Below, in pieces: positions 1-7,714 of a DNA stretch of 64,000 nucleotides. The position numbers and the translations under genes are program-made. The notes beneath the pieces were generated by a model. The model made no database searches. It was not told the origin of the DNA and saw only the letters and a program-made list of their open reading frames with translations. Each line of letters starts with the position of its first letter. Within the stretch, counting starts at the first letter, position 1. The DNA is from Halomonas alimentaria (GTDB lineage: Bacteria; Pseudomonadota; Gammaproteobacteria; Pseudomonadales; Halomonadaceae), in assembly GCF_009902005.1 (NCBI RefSeq), contig NZ_WUTT01000001.1, forward strand, positions 2,629,762 to 2,693,761, given 5' to 3'.

Positions 1-459
1 GACCGCAAGTTCCTGGGCCTGCATGCCAGGGTCCAGTTCGAGGGGCGTGACCTCCACCTGCTCAACCCCACCACCTTCATGAACCGCAGCGGCGGTGCGG
101 TGGCAGCACTCTGCCAGTTCTTCAAGCTGGCACCGGATGAGCTGCTGGTGGCCCACGACGAGCTGGACCTGCCCCCGGGCAGTGCGCGCTACAAGACCGG
201 CGGCGGCCACGGCGGCCACAACGGCCTGCGCGACATCATCAGCGCCCTGGGCAACGAACGCGGCTTCCATCGCCTGCGCCTCGGCATCGGTCACCCCGGG
301 GACTCGCGCCAGGTGACGAACTATGTGCTCGGGCGCCCCGGCAAGGCCGAGCATATCGCCATCGAGGCTGCCATCGACGAGTGCCTGGCCACCCTGCCCG
401 ACGCCCTCGACGGTCAGTGGGCCAAGGCCATGAACCGGCTGCACAGCTTCTCTGCCTGA
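1..459 (+). CDS. pth: Peptidyl-tRNA hydrolase (3' part, start outside window)
   Basis: Pth releases tRNA from peptidyl-tRNAs that drop off the ribosome, recycling tRNA in the cytoplasm. The reading frame is open from base 1 and gives about 152 C-terminal residues; the family is usually near 190-195, so roughly the first 40 residues, including the catalytic His, lie upstream. Visible family motifs are the substrate-binding [10 protein letters not shown] stretch, the HDELDLPPG segment with the catalytic-site Asp, and the [11 protein letters not shown] loop. Its 3' neighbour is ychF, a common pairing in gammaproteobacteria. Identification is firm; only the 5' truncation by the window edge limits it. 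Confidence 0.96.
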   Translation, partial: DRKFLGLHARVQFEGRDLHLLNPTTFMNRSGGAVAALCQFFKLAPDELLVAHDELDLPPGSARYKTGGGHGGHNGLRDIISALGNERGFHRLRLGIGHPGDSRQVTNYVLGRPGKAEHIAIEAAIDECLATLPDALDGQWAKAMNRLHSFSA

Positions 460-475
460 GGCGGAAGAGCCAGCC

Positions 476-497
476 GCGAAGCGGCGCTATTCCAGCT
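476..497. repeat. Copy A of a dispersed 22-bp intergenic motif
   Basis: This stretch between pth and ychF matches 7236-7257 at 20 of 22 positions. The shared core reads as a GCGAAGCG..CGCT block followed by TTCCAGCT. Both copies sit just after a gene end. Its function is unknown; it could be a mobile or slippage-derived intergenic repeat. Confidence 0.55.
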
Positions 498-569
498 TAT
501 AGCTTGCCCTCCAGTCGGGTAGAATGGTCGCCACTTTCCACTCGCGAACACGCTTTCCAGGACACTCCC

Positions 570-1661
570 ATGGGTTTCAACTGCGGTATCGTCGGCCTGC
601 CCAATGTCGGCAAGTCGACCCTCTTCAACGCCCTGACCAAGTCCGGCATCGACGCCGAGAACTTCCCCTTCTGCACCATCGAGCCCAACGTCGGCATCGT
701 GCCGATGCCCGATCCGCGTCTCGACAAGCTGGCGGAGATCGTCAAGCCCCAGAAGGTGCTTCCCACCACCATGGAATTCGTGGATATCGCCGGCCTGGTC
801 GCCGGTGCCTCCAAGGGCGAGGGACTCGGCAACAAGTTCCTGGCCAATATCCGCGAGACCCAGGCCATCGCCCATGTGGTGCGCTGCTTCGACAACGACA
901 ACGTGATCCACGTCGCCAACCAGGTCGATCCGCGGGCGGATATCGAGATCATCAACATGGAACTCGCACTGGCCGACCTCGACACCGTGGAACGCGCCAT
1001 CCAGCGCCTGGTGCGCGTGGCCAAGGGCGGCGACAAGGAGGCCATCGCCACCAAGGCGATCCTCGAGCGCATCCAGCCCCATCTCGCCGAGGGCCTGCCG
1101 CTGCGCAGCTTCGGCCTGAACGACGACGAAAAGCACCAGCTCAAGGGGTTCGGCTTCCTGACGCTGAAGCCCACCATGTACATCGCCAACGTCAACGAGG
1201 ATGGCTTCGAGGAGAACCCCTATCTCGACGTGGTCAACGAGATCGCCGCCGAGGAAGGCGCCGTGGTGGTGCCGGTATGCAACCAGCTCGAGGCCGAGAT
1301 CGCCGAGCTCGACGACGAGGAGCGTGCCATGTTCCTCGACGAGATGGGCATGCAGGAGCCGGGGCTCGACCGCGTGATCCGCGCCGGCTACGCCCTGCTC
1401 GGCCTGCAGACCTACTTCACCGCGGGGGTGAAGGAGGTGCGCGCCTGGACCGTGAAGGTGGGTGCCACCGCCCCCGAGGCCGCCGGGGTGATCCACACCG
1501 ACTTCCAGAAGGGCTTCATCCGCGCCGAGGTCATCGCCTACGACGACTTCGTCACGCTGGGTGGCGAGCAGGGTGCCAAGGACGCCGGCAAGTGGCGACT
1601 GGAGGGCAAGGAGTACATCGTCCAGGACGGCGATGTGATCCACTTCCGCTTCAACGTCTGA
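570..1661 (+). CDS. ychF: Ribosome-binding ATPase YchF (OLA1 family)
   Basis: YchF is a TRAFAC-class P-loop protein of the Obg/OLA1 family that prefers ATP and associates with ribosomes; it is linked to translation start-site choice and stress responses. The 363-residue product has the usual length. The P-loop GLPNVGKST is at about residues 9-17, the DIAGLVAGA switch II segment follows near residue 70, and the C-terminal TGS-type domain carries the family's end pattern (…[10 protein letters not shown]). The ATG at 570 gives the conserved [12 protein letters not shown] start; a longer frame upstream has no family similarity. It lies 110 bases after pth and is probably cotranscribed or driven from a weak local promoter. 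Confidence 0.97.
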   Translation: MGFNCGIVGLPNVGKSTLFNALTKSGIDAENFPFCTIEPNVGIVPMPDPRLDKLAEIVKPQKVLPTTMEFVDIAGLVAGASKGEGLGNKFLANIRETQAIAHVVRCFDNDNVIHVANQVDPRADIEIINMELALADLDTVERAIQRLVRVAKGGDKEAIATKAILERIQPHLAEGLPLRSFGLNDDEKHQLKGFGFLTLKPTMYIANVNEDGFEENPYLDVVNEIAAEEGAVVVPVCNQLEAEIAELDDEERAMFLDEMGMQEPGLDRVIRAGYALLGLQTYFTAGVKEVRAWTVKVGATAPEAAGVIHTDFQKGFIRAEVIAYDDFVTLGGEQGAKDAGKWRLEGKEYIVQDGDVIHFRFNV

Positions 1662-1816
1662 CCCCCTCCTCGACTCCCCCCGAGACTCGCGCCCCCGGCA
1701 CTCTACCGGGGGCAACTGCGTTGAGGCGTCGTGACCGCTACCGCGGCAAGGACTCCCCCGCCATGCCCGGTGCGTGCCACAATAGGAGCATTGCCCCGAC
1801 GACAAGGAGAGCCGCC

Positions 1817-2218
1817 ATGCCCTGGAAGATCGACAAGCCCGACGCCGAATGGCGCGAGCAGCTGACCCCCGAGCAGTACCGCGTCACCCGCGAGAAGGGC
1901 ACCGAGCCGCCCTTCAGCGGCGACTGCCGGGTCACCGACGAGCACGGCATCTACCACTGCGTCTGCTGCAACGCCCCGCTGTTCGAGAACGAGCACAAGT
2001 TCGAGGCCGGTTGTGGCTGGCCGAGCTTCGACCGGCCCATGACCCCCTCCTGTGTCGCAGAGCATCTCGACACCTCCCACGGCATGCGCCGCACCGAGGT
2101 GACCTGCGCGCGCTGCAATGCGCACCTCGGCCACGTCTTCCCCGACGGCCCCGCCGACACCACCGGCCTGCGCTACTGCATCAACTCCGTGGCGCTGGAC
2201 TTCCACGCCGGCGAATAG
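1817..2218 (+). CDS. msrB: Peptide methionine-(R)-sulfoxide reductase MsrB
   Basis: MsrB reduces the R epimer of methionine sulfoxide in oxidised proteins in the cytoplasm, using thioredoxin. The 133-residue product carries two zinc CxxC pairs (C48/C51 and C97/C100), the GCGWPSF motif with the likely resolving Cys66, and catalytic Cys121 in [12 protein letters not shown] purine-rich AAGGAG precedes the ATG by about 8 bases. It sits alone between ychF and the YlqF-type GTPase, all on the same strand. Length and motifs match the family closely. Confidence 0.96.
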   Translation: MPWKIDKPDAEWREQLTPEQYRVTREKGTEPPFSGDCRVTDEHGIYHCVCCNAPLFENEHKFEAGCGWPSFDRPMTPSCVAEHLDTSHGMRRTEVTCARCNAHLGHVFPDGPADTTGLRYCINSVALDFHAGE

Positions 2219-2289
2219 ACATCCCATCCTGCCGCGGCCGCGCATCTGCTAAGATGGGCGGCCGATTCTTTTGAAGGCAGGAGAGGTCC

Positions 2290-3255
2290 ATGCTCGGCTG
2301 GTACCCGGGACACATGAACAAGGCGCGGCGCCAGATTACCGAGGCGCTGCCGGAGATCGACGTGGTGATCGAGGTGCTCGACGCCCGCCTGCCCTACTCC
2401 AGCGCCAACCCCATGCTCGCCGAGCTCACCCGCCACAAGCCGGTGCTCAAGATCCTCTCCCGGGCCGACCTGGCCGACCCGGAGCGCACCCGTGAGTGGG
2501 TGGCCTATTTCGACGCCCAGCCCGACATGCGCGCGCTCGCCGTGACCACCACCAACGCCCGGGAGCTCAAGCGCATCCCCAAGCTCTGCCACGAGCTCGC
2601 CGGGGCGGTCCGCGCCGACCGCGACGTGCGGGTGATGGTGATGGGCATACCCAATGTCGGCAAGTCGACCCTGATCAACGGCCTGGCCGGCAAGAGCATC
2701 GCCAAGACCGGCAACGAGCCCGCGGTGACCAAGCGCCAGCAGAAGGTGCGCATCGGCGGGCGCGTGGCGCTGATCGACACCCCCGGGGTGCTGTGGCCCA
2801 AGATCGAGGACCAGGCCAGCGCCTACCGGCTGGCGGCCAGCGGAGCCATCCGCGACACCGCCATCGACTACGTGGACGTGGCGGTGGTCGCCGCCGCCGA
2901 GCTGGCCCGCCGCTACCCCGAGGCCCTCAAGGCCCGCTACAAGCTCAAGGCGCTGCCCGGCTACCAGGCCAACCCGGAAGCCGCACGGGTCGAAGCCGAC
3001 GGCCCGCTGCGCGTGGACCTGCTGGCCGTGGCCGGTTTCGACGGCCACGCGATACTGGCCGATATCGCCGGCCGGCGTGGCGGCCTGCGCCCCGGCGGCG
3101 AGGTGGACCTGCATCGCGGTGCCGAGGTGCTGCTGCATGAGCTGCGCGACGGCAAGCTCGGCCGCCTGACCCTGGAGACCCCGGCAGACATTCCCCCGGA
3201 GCCGGTCATCGAGCCGGATGGCGCCGATGACGCCGAGCCCCCGCACGACGCATAA
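2290..3255 (+). CDS. ylqF: Circularly permuted ribosome-assembly GTPase, YlqF/RbgA family
   Basis: The product is a cytoplasmic GTPase of the RbgA/YlqF family, which in Bacillus acts late in 50S assembly. The motif order is permuted as expected: G4 comes first (SRAD, residues 57-60), then G1 (GIPNVGKS, 119-126) and G3 (DTPG, 163-166). The N-terminal WYPGHMNKA signature is intact and the 321-residue length is normal. G4 reads SRAD where NKxD is the textbook form, a relaxed base-recognition motif. The 3' end lies 35 bases before the alaA-type gene. The family is certain; the precise role in this organism is inferred. Confidence 0.9.
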   Translation: MLGWYPGHMNKARRQITEALPEIDVVIEVLDARLPYSSANPMLAELTRHKPVLKILSRADLADPERTREWVAYFDAQPDMRALAVTTTNARELKRIPKLCHELAGAVRADRDVRVMVMGIPNVGKSTLINGLAGKSIAKTGNEPAVTKRQQKVRIGGRVALIDTPGVLWPKIEDQASAYRLAASGAIRDTAIDYVDVAVVAAAELARRYPEALKARYKLKALPGYQANPEAARVEADGPLRVDLLAVAGFDGHAILADIAGRRGGLRPGGEVDLHRGAEVLLHELRDGKLGRLTLETPADIPPEPVIEPDGADDAEPPHDA

Positions 3256-3290
3256 TCCTATCGCCCTCGCCGACCTGGACACCGAACGAC

Positions 3291-4520
3291 ATGGATACCA
3301 CCCCGATCCGCAAATCGCACAAGCTGCACAACGTCTGTTACGACATCCGCGGCCCGGTGCTCGACCACGCCAAGCGCCTGGAGGAGGAAGGCCAGCGCAT
3401 CCTCAAGCTCAACATCGGCAACCCCGCCCCGTTCGGCTTCGAGGCCCCCGAGGAGATCCTCCAGGATGTGATGCGCAACCTGCCCACCGCCCAGGGCTAC
3501 TGCGACTCCAAGGGCCTCTACTCGGCGCGCAAGGCGATCATGCAGGAGTGCCAGCGCCGCGAGATCCCGGGCGTCGGCATCGAGGACATCTACATCGGCA
3601 ACGGTGTCTCCGAGCTGATCGTGATGGCGCTGCAGGCGCTGCTCAACGACGGTGACGAGGTGCTGATCCCGGCCCCCGACTACCCGCTGTGGACCGCCGC
3701 GGCCAACCTCGCCGGTGGCCATGCCGTCCACTACCGCTGCGACGAACAGGCCGACTGGGCGCCGGACCTGGACGACATCCGCTCCAAGATCACCGCCCAC
3801 ACCCGGGCGATCGTGATCATCAACCCCAACAACCCCACCGGCGCCGTCTACCCCCCGGAAGTGCTGCGCGAGCTGCTCGAGATCGCCCGCCAGCACGACC
3901 TGGTGGTGTTCTCCGACGAGATCTACGACAAGATCCTCTACGACGACGTGGCGCACGTCTCCACCGGGGCACTTGCCGGCGAGGACCAGCTGGTGGTGAC
4001 CATGAACGGGCTCTCCAAGAGCTACCGCTGCGCCGGCTTCCGCTCCGGCTGGATGATCCTCTCCGGCAATATCGCCAAGCAGCGCGCCGCCGACTTCATC
4101 CAGGGGCTGACCATGCTCGCCTCGATGCGCCTGTGTGCCAACGTGCCGGCGCAACATGCGATCCAGACCGCCCTCGGCGGCTACCAGTCGATCAACGACC
4201 TGATCCTGCCGGGCGGGCGCCTGCTGGCCCAGCGCGATATCACCCATGAGAAGCTCAACGCCATCCCCGGCGTCTCCTGCGTGAAGCCCAAGGGCGCGCT
4301 CTACGCCTTCCCGCGCCTGGACCCCAAGGTCTTCAATATCCAGGACGACCAGCAGATGGTGCTCGACCTGCTGCTTCAGGAGAAGATCCTGCTGGTGCAG
4401 GGTACCGCCTTCAACTGGCCGGAGCCGGACCATGTGCGCATCGTCACCCTGCCCTGGGCCGACCAGCTGGGTGATGCCCTGGACCGCTTCGCGCGCTTCC
4501 TGTCGCGCTACCGTCAGTAG
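3291..4520 (+). CDS. alaA: Pyridoxal-phosphate aminotransferase, AlaA (YfbQ) type
   Basis: This class I/II fold-type I aminotransferase most resembles AlaA, which makes alanine from pyruvate with glutamate as amino donor. The 409-residue protein has [10 protein letters not shown] near residues 178-187, SDEIYDK with the PLP-pyridine Asp209, and the Schiff-base Lys243 in [16 protein letters not shown]. The N-terminal [13 protein letters not shown] segment is characteristic of the AlaA/YfbQ subgroup. The ATG at 3291 is the only sensible start. Related AlaC-type enzymes are the main alternative, but the N terminus argues for AlaA. Confidence 0.9.
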   Translation: MDTTPIRKSHKLHNVCYDIRGPVLDHAKRLEEEGQRILKLNIGNPAPFGFEAPEEILQDVMRNLPTAQGYCDSKGLYSARKAIMQECQRREIPGVGIEDIYIGNGVSELIVMALQALLNDGDEVLIPAPDYPLWTAAANLAGGHAVHYRCDEQADWAPDLDDIRSKITAHTRAIVIINPNNPTGAVYPPEVLRELLEIARQHDLVVFSDEIYDKILYDDVAHVSTGALAGEDQLVVTMNGLSKSYRCAGFRSGWMILSGNIAKQRAADFIQGLTMLASMRLCANVPAQHAIQTALGGYQSINDLILPGGRLLAQRDITHEKLNAIPGVSCVKPKGALYAFPRLDPKVFNIQDDQQMVLDLLLQEKILLVQGTAFNWPEPDHVRIVTLPWADQLGDALDRFARFLSRYRQ

Positions 4521-4621
4521 CGGCGCTTGAAACCCGCAGTGCCTGGCCGTATCTAAGCAACAGCTTGTCCACGCCGCCCGACGGGCGGCACCCTTTCGAT
4601 GATCGATGGAGATCCACCGAC

Positions 4622-5527
4622 ATGATGCGAATCCTGCTCTTCCTGGGCACCAACCTGGCGGTACTGCTGGTGGCCAGCATCACCCTGCGCCTGCTGGGCG
4701 TGGAGAGCTACCTGAGCGACCAGGGGATCAACTTCCAGAGCCTGCTGATCTTCTGCTTCATCTTCGGCATGGCCGGCTCGATGATCTCGCTGTTCATCTC
4801 CAAGTGGATGGCCAAGCGCAGCACCGGCACCGTGGTGATCGAGACACCGTCAAATGCCACCGAGAAGTGGCTGGTGGAGACCGTGGCGGAGCTGGCCCGG
4901 GATGCCGGAATCAAGACCCCGGAGGTCGGCATCTTCCCGGCCCAGCAGTCCAATGCCTTCGCCACCGGCTGGAACAAGGATGACGCCCTGGTGGCGGTCT
5001 CCGCCGGCCTGCTCAACCGCATGCGCCCCGAGGAGGTGCGCGCGGTGCTGGCCCACGAGATCGGCCACGTGGCCAACGGTGACATGGTCACCCTGGCATT
5101 GATCCAGGGCGTGGTGAACACCTTCGTGATGTTCTTCGCCCGGGTAGTGGCCCAGCTGGTCGACCAGTTCCTGCGCGCCCGTAGTGACGGCGAGGGCGGC
5201 CTGGGCTTCATGGGCTACTTCGCGGTGGTCATGGTGGCCGAGATCGTCTTCGGCATTGCCGCCTCGGCCATCGTCGCCTGGTTCTCGCGCTTCCGCGAGT
5301 ATCGCGCCGACGCCGCCGGTGCCAAGCTGGCCGGCTCCGGGGCCATGATCAATGCCCTCGCCCGCCTCAAGGCCGAGACCGAGCTGCCCGACCAGATGCC
5401 CGACACCCTGCGTGCCATGGCCATCACCAAGGGCCAGACTCGCTCACTGGTGGAGAAACTCTTTGCCAGCCACCCTCCCCTGGATGATCGCATCCGGGCG
5501 CTGAAGGAGGCGGCCTATCGCGAGTAA
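4622..5527 (+). CDS. htpX: Membrane zinc metalloprotease HtpX
   Basis: HtpX is an inner-membrane M48 zinc metalloprotease that degrades misfolded membrane proteins, often under Cpx or heat-shock control. The 301-residue product shows the zinc motif HEIGH at residues 145-149. A further glutamate-containing segment ([15 protein letters not shown]) follows, with two N-terminal and two central hydrophobic segments. The start at 4622 ([14 protein letters not shown]) copies the conserved HtpX N terminus; the open frame extends upstream to 4565 without family similarity. A strong bidirectional terminator follows and separates it from convergent pdxB. Confidence 0.95.
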   Translation: MMRILLFLGTNLAVLLVASITLRLLGVESYLSDQGINFQSLLIFCFIFGMAGSMISLFISKWMAKRSTGTVVIETPSNATEKWLVETVAELARDAGIKTPEVGIFPAQQSNAFATGWNKDDALVAVSAGLLNRMRPEEVRAVLAHEIGHVANGDMVTLALIQGVVNTFVMFFARVVAQLVDQFLRARSDGEGGLGFMGYFAVVMVAEIVFGIAASAIVAWFSRFREYRADAAGAKLAGSGAMINALARLKAETELPDQMPDTLRAMAITKGQTRSLVEKLFASHPPLDDRIRALKEAAYRE

Positions 5528-5550
5528 CGATTGACTCGTGAGCGACACAC

Positions 5551-5586
5551 GCAACGGGCCCGCCAATCGGCGGGCCCGTTGCGTTT
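5551..5586. terminator. Bidirectional terminator between htpX and pdxB
   Basis: A perfect 14-bp GC-rich stem (GCAACGGGCCCGCC and its complement) closes a four-base AATC loop and is followed by a short T-run. It lies between the convergent htpX and pdxB ends and can serve both. Confidence 0.85.
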
Positions 5587-5603
5587 CCACTCCTCCCGTC
5601 AGG

Positions 5604-6776
5604 CTAGGCGGTGGTGACTCGAAATCCCGCCCCCGTCAGCCACCCCGCCATCTGCCCCTCCGCTTCCAGCAGCGCCACCTCGAGGGTGGCGAACTCCCGG
5701 CGCAGCGGGTAGGCCGCCCGGCAGGCATCGAAGCCGGCGGCCATGCCCTGGCGGCGACTCTCGCGTTGCAGTGCGTCGTGGTCGCGGCGCGGGTCGTAGA
5801 CGGCGCGCATGGCAAGACGCAGGGCCTCCTCGGTGGAGAGCCCCGGGCCAAGCTCGAGCCGGGCCAGCGGCGGCGCCGGCAGCAGCTCGTCGAGGCTAAC
5901 GCGGCACGGCAGGCCGAACGCCCGGCATAGAGCCCGGGTCACCTGGTGGGTACCGCGCAGCTTGCCGTCGAGGCTGTAGCCGGCGATATGCGGGGTGGCG
6001 AGCTCGACCAGGTCGCGCAACGCCGCGTCGATGCCGGGCTCACCCTCCCACACGTCGAGCACCGCGGAGATATCGCCCTGCCCCGCCAGGCGCGCACGCA
6101 GCGCCTGGCCATCGAGGCAATCACCGCGCCCGGCATTGAGCAGCAGCGTCCCGGGGGCCAGGGCGGCGATGCGCTCGGCATCGAGCAGGTGATGGGTGGC
6201 ATGGGGGCCCTCGCGCACCAGCGGAGTGTGCAGGCAGAGCACGTCGCACTCGTCGATCAGGGTATCCAGGTCCACGAAGTCGGCAGGCGCACCGCTGCCG
6301 GGTGCAACGAGGTCCTCCGCCTCTACCCTGGGCGGGTCGCAGGCCAGGCAGTCGATGCCCATGGCCGAGAGGCGGTGCAGCAACCGCCCGCCCACGTTGC
6401 CGGCGCCCACCACCCCCACGCGCCGCTCGGCGAGCCGCCAGCCCTGGCGCTCGGCCAGGGTCGCGAGGCTCACCAGCACATGGTCGACCACCGCCTCGGC
6501 GTTGCAGCCCGGGGCGCTGGCGAAGGCGATGCCGCGTTCGGCCAGCAGCCGGGTATCCACATGGTCGGTACCGATGGTGCAGGTGCCCACGAAGCGCAGA
6601 CACCGCGCCTCGGCGAGCAGCGCCGCATCGACCCGGGTGATCGAACGCACCACCAGGGCATCGGCATCGCGCAGGTCGCCGGGGGCGATCTCGCGTCCCG
6701 GGCGGCGAACCACCTCCCCCAATGCCCCGAAGCAGGCATCGGCGGCAGGCACATTGGCATCGACGAGGATCTTCAT
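5604..6776 (-). CDS. pdxB: Erythronate-4-phosphate dehydrogenase
   Basis: PdxB oxidises 4-phospho-D-erythronate in the DXP-dependent vitamin B6 pathway. The 390-residue product starts MKILVDANVPAAD, shows the NAD-binding VGVVGAGNVGGRL motif in its centre, the catalytic-Arg region NAGRGDCLDG, and the catalytic-His segment ATPHIAGYSLDGK, followed by the PdxB-specific C-terminal dimerisation domain. The ATG at 6776 was preferred over a longer frame because it restores the family N terminus. The gene diverges from the WGR-like gene across 92 bases that must hold both promoters. Confidence 0.95.
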   Translation of the reverse strand: MKILVDANVPAADACFGALGEVVRRPGREIAPGDLRDADALVVRSITRVDAALLAEARCLRFVGTCTIGTDHVDTRLLAERGIAFASAPGCNAEAVVDHVLVSLATLAERQGWRLAERRVGVVGAGNVGGRLLHRLSAMGIDCLACDPPRVEAEDLVAPGSGAPADFVDLDTLIDECDVLCLHTPLVREGPHATHHLLDAERIAALAPGTLLLNAGRGDCLDGQALRARLAGQGDISAVLDVWEGEPGIDAALRDLVELATPHIAGYSLDGKLRGTHQVTRALCRAFGLPCRVSLDELLPAPPLARLELGPGLSTEEALRLAMRAVYDPRRDHDALQRESRRQGMAAGFDACRAAYPLRREFATLEVALLEAEGQMAGWLTGAGFRVTTA

Positions 6777-6868
6777 GAACGTTGTTCGCCCCCAGCAAGC
6801 CATTACAATAGGCGCCAGCTTACCACTTCGCCGCCCAGGCCGGCACACAGCAGCACGCGGGAGTCACC

Positions 6869-7147
6869 ATGATCATTCGCTGGGAAACCGACCATGACTA
6901 TGTGCTGGTGCACATCCATCAGGACATGTTCGGCGACTGGATTTTCAGCCGCGCCTGGGGCCAGATCGGCACCCAGTTCGGCGGCCTCAAGCACCAGCTG
7001 GCCGACGAACGCGACCAGGCGATGATGTGGCTGGCCGACGAGGCCACCATCCAGGCCTCCCGGGGCTTTCGCAAGGTGCTGGAGGTTGAGGACCATAGCC
7101 CCGAGGGTCGCGAGGCGGTCAGCCAGCTGTCGCTGCTCGAGCCGTAA
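6869..7147 (+). CDS. Small stand-alone WGR-like domain protein
   Basis: The 92-residue product is almost entirely one domain: an N-terminal RWETDHDYVLVHIHQDMFGDW strand-rich stretch, then SRAWGQIGTQFGG, then a charged helix. The layout resembles the WGR fold (tryptophan-glycine-arginine), known from PARP proteins and small bacterial proteins that may touch DNA ends or nucleic acid. Here the signature reads W-G-Q rather than W-G-R. There is no signal peptide or membrane segment. GGGAG lies about 7 bases before the ATG. The gene diverges from pdxB. The fold call is by pattern only and the function is unknown. Confidence 0.7.
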   Translation: MIIRWETDHDYVLVHIHQDMFGDWIFSRAWGQIGTQFGGLKHQLADERDQAMMWLADEATIQASRGFRKVLEVEDHSPEGREAVSQLSLLEP

Positions 7148-7183
7148 GCTGAAAGCTGAAAGCTGAAAGCTGAAAGCTGAAAG
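7146..7183. repeat. Heptamer tandem array, AAGCTGA x about 5.4
   Basis: Five exact copies of the 7-bp unit AAGCTGA plus a partial copy begin inside the TAA stop codon of the WGR-like gene. The unit is close in form to the TTCCAGC unit at 7221-7234 and to the CAAGGCG unit after roxA. It is probably generated by replication slippage. Confidence 0.9.
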
Positions 7184-7235
7184 GCAACATAGCCCATTAC
7201 CGTCGCGCTCAAGGGGTTGCTTCCAGCTTCCAGGA

Positions 7236-7257
7236 GCGAAGCGACGCTCTTCCAGCT
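7236..7257. repeat. Copy B of a dispersed 22-bp intergenic motif
   Basis: This copy matches 476-497 at 20 of 22 bases, in the same orientation. It is preceded by two short TTCCAGC heptamers and followed by a CCCGAC/GTCGGG inverted repeat. It lies between the WGR-like gene and the convergent glutaredoxin-like gene. Confidence 0.55.
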
Positions 7258-7272
7258 CCCGACTACGTCGGG

Positions 7273-7620
7273 TCACCCCAGATAGCGCCTGCCGCCACGC
7301 ACCGTCGCCGGCCGCGCCTCCCGGGGCTCGTCCGCGCCGGAAAGCTCGCGCAGGAGTGACGCCCAGGCCGCCTCATCCAGCCAGCCCCGGGCCTTCAGCC
7401 AGGCGGCGAGCCGTTCGGGCTCGAAGCCGCGATCGAGCTCGTCGTCCTCGCCATCGGCTAGCACCGGGATACGCACGCCGTAGCGCGCCATCAGGCCCTC
7501 GTCCTCGCTGATCTCCACACGCTCCAGGACGACCGGCTCGTGGCACAGCCGTGCCAGCAACGCCTCCAGCTGGGTGCAGAGATGGCAGCCGAGGGTGGTG
7601 TAGAGGGTCAACTGGATCAT
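7273..7620 (-). CDS. Glutaredoxin-fold small protein (DUF836 type)
   Basis: The 115-residue cytoplasmic protein opens with MIQLTLYTTLGCHLCTQLEALL, a thioredoxin-fold first strand followed by a CHLC redox pair (Cys12, Cys15). A later RIPVLADGEDDELDRGF segment supplies the cis-Pro that usually faces the active site. This matches the short glutaredoxin-like DUF836 family rather than classical GrxA. Its ATG overlaps a TGA in an ATGA arrangement that belongs to the residual duplicate of the rlmKL 3' end, suggesting that the two genes were once translationally coupled. Substrates are unknown. Confidence 0.85.
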   Translation of the reverse strand: MIQLTLYTTLGCHLCTQLEALLARLCHEPVVLERVEISEDEGLMARYGVRIPVLADGEDDELDRGFEPERLAAWLKARGWLDEAAWASLLRELSGADEPREARPATVRGGRRYLG

Positions 7621-7646
7621 GCGTCGCCCCCTTTCCGTGATTCCTG

Positions 7647-7690
7647 GTGGCGGATCAGGAAGACGTGGTGCAGATCGGGATTCCGAGAGC
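7647..7690. repeat. Direct repeat, copy 1 of duplicated rlmKL 3' end
   Basis: This 44-base stretch matches 7732-7775 with two mismatches, at an offset of 85 bases. Read on the minus strand it encodes a second version of the RlmKL C terminus (RNPDLHHVFLIRH) that continues to a TGA overlapping the ATG of the next gene. It now lies downstream of the actual rlmKL stop. Confidence 0.9.
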
Positions 7691-7714
7691 ATGTCAGAGA
7701 GCGGGTCGAAGGCC

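Noticed and set aside
414..1805. A 463-codon open frame on the minus strand over ychF
   Set aside because: It is the antisense shadow of a well-recognised gene in a high-GC genome, without any family motifs. The same applies to the other long antisense frames in the window.
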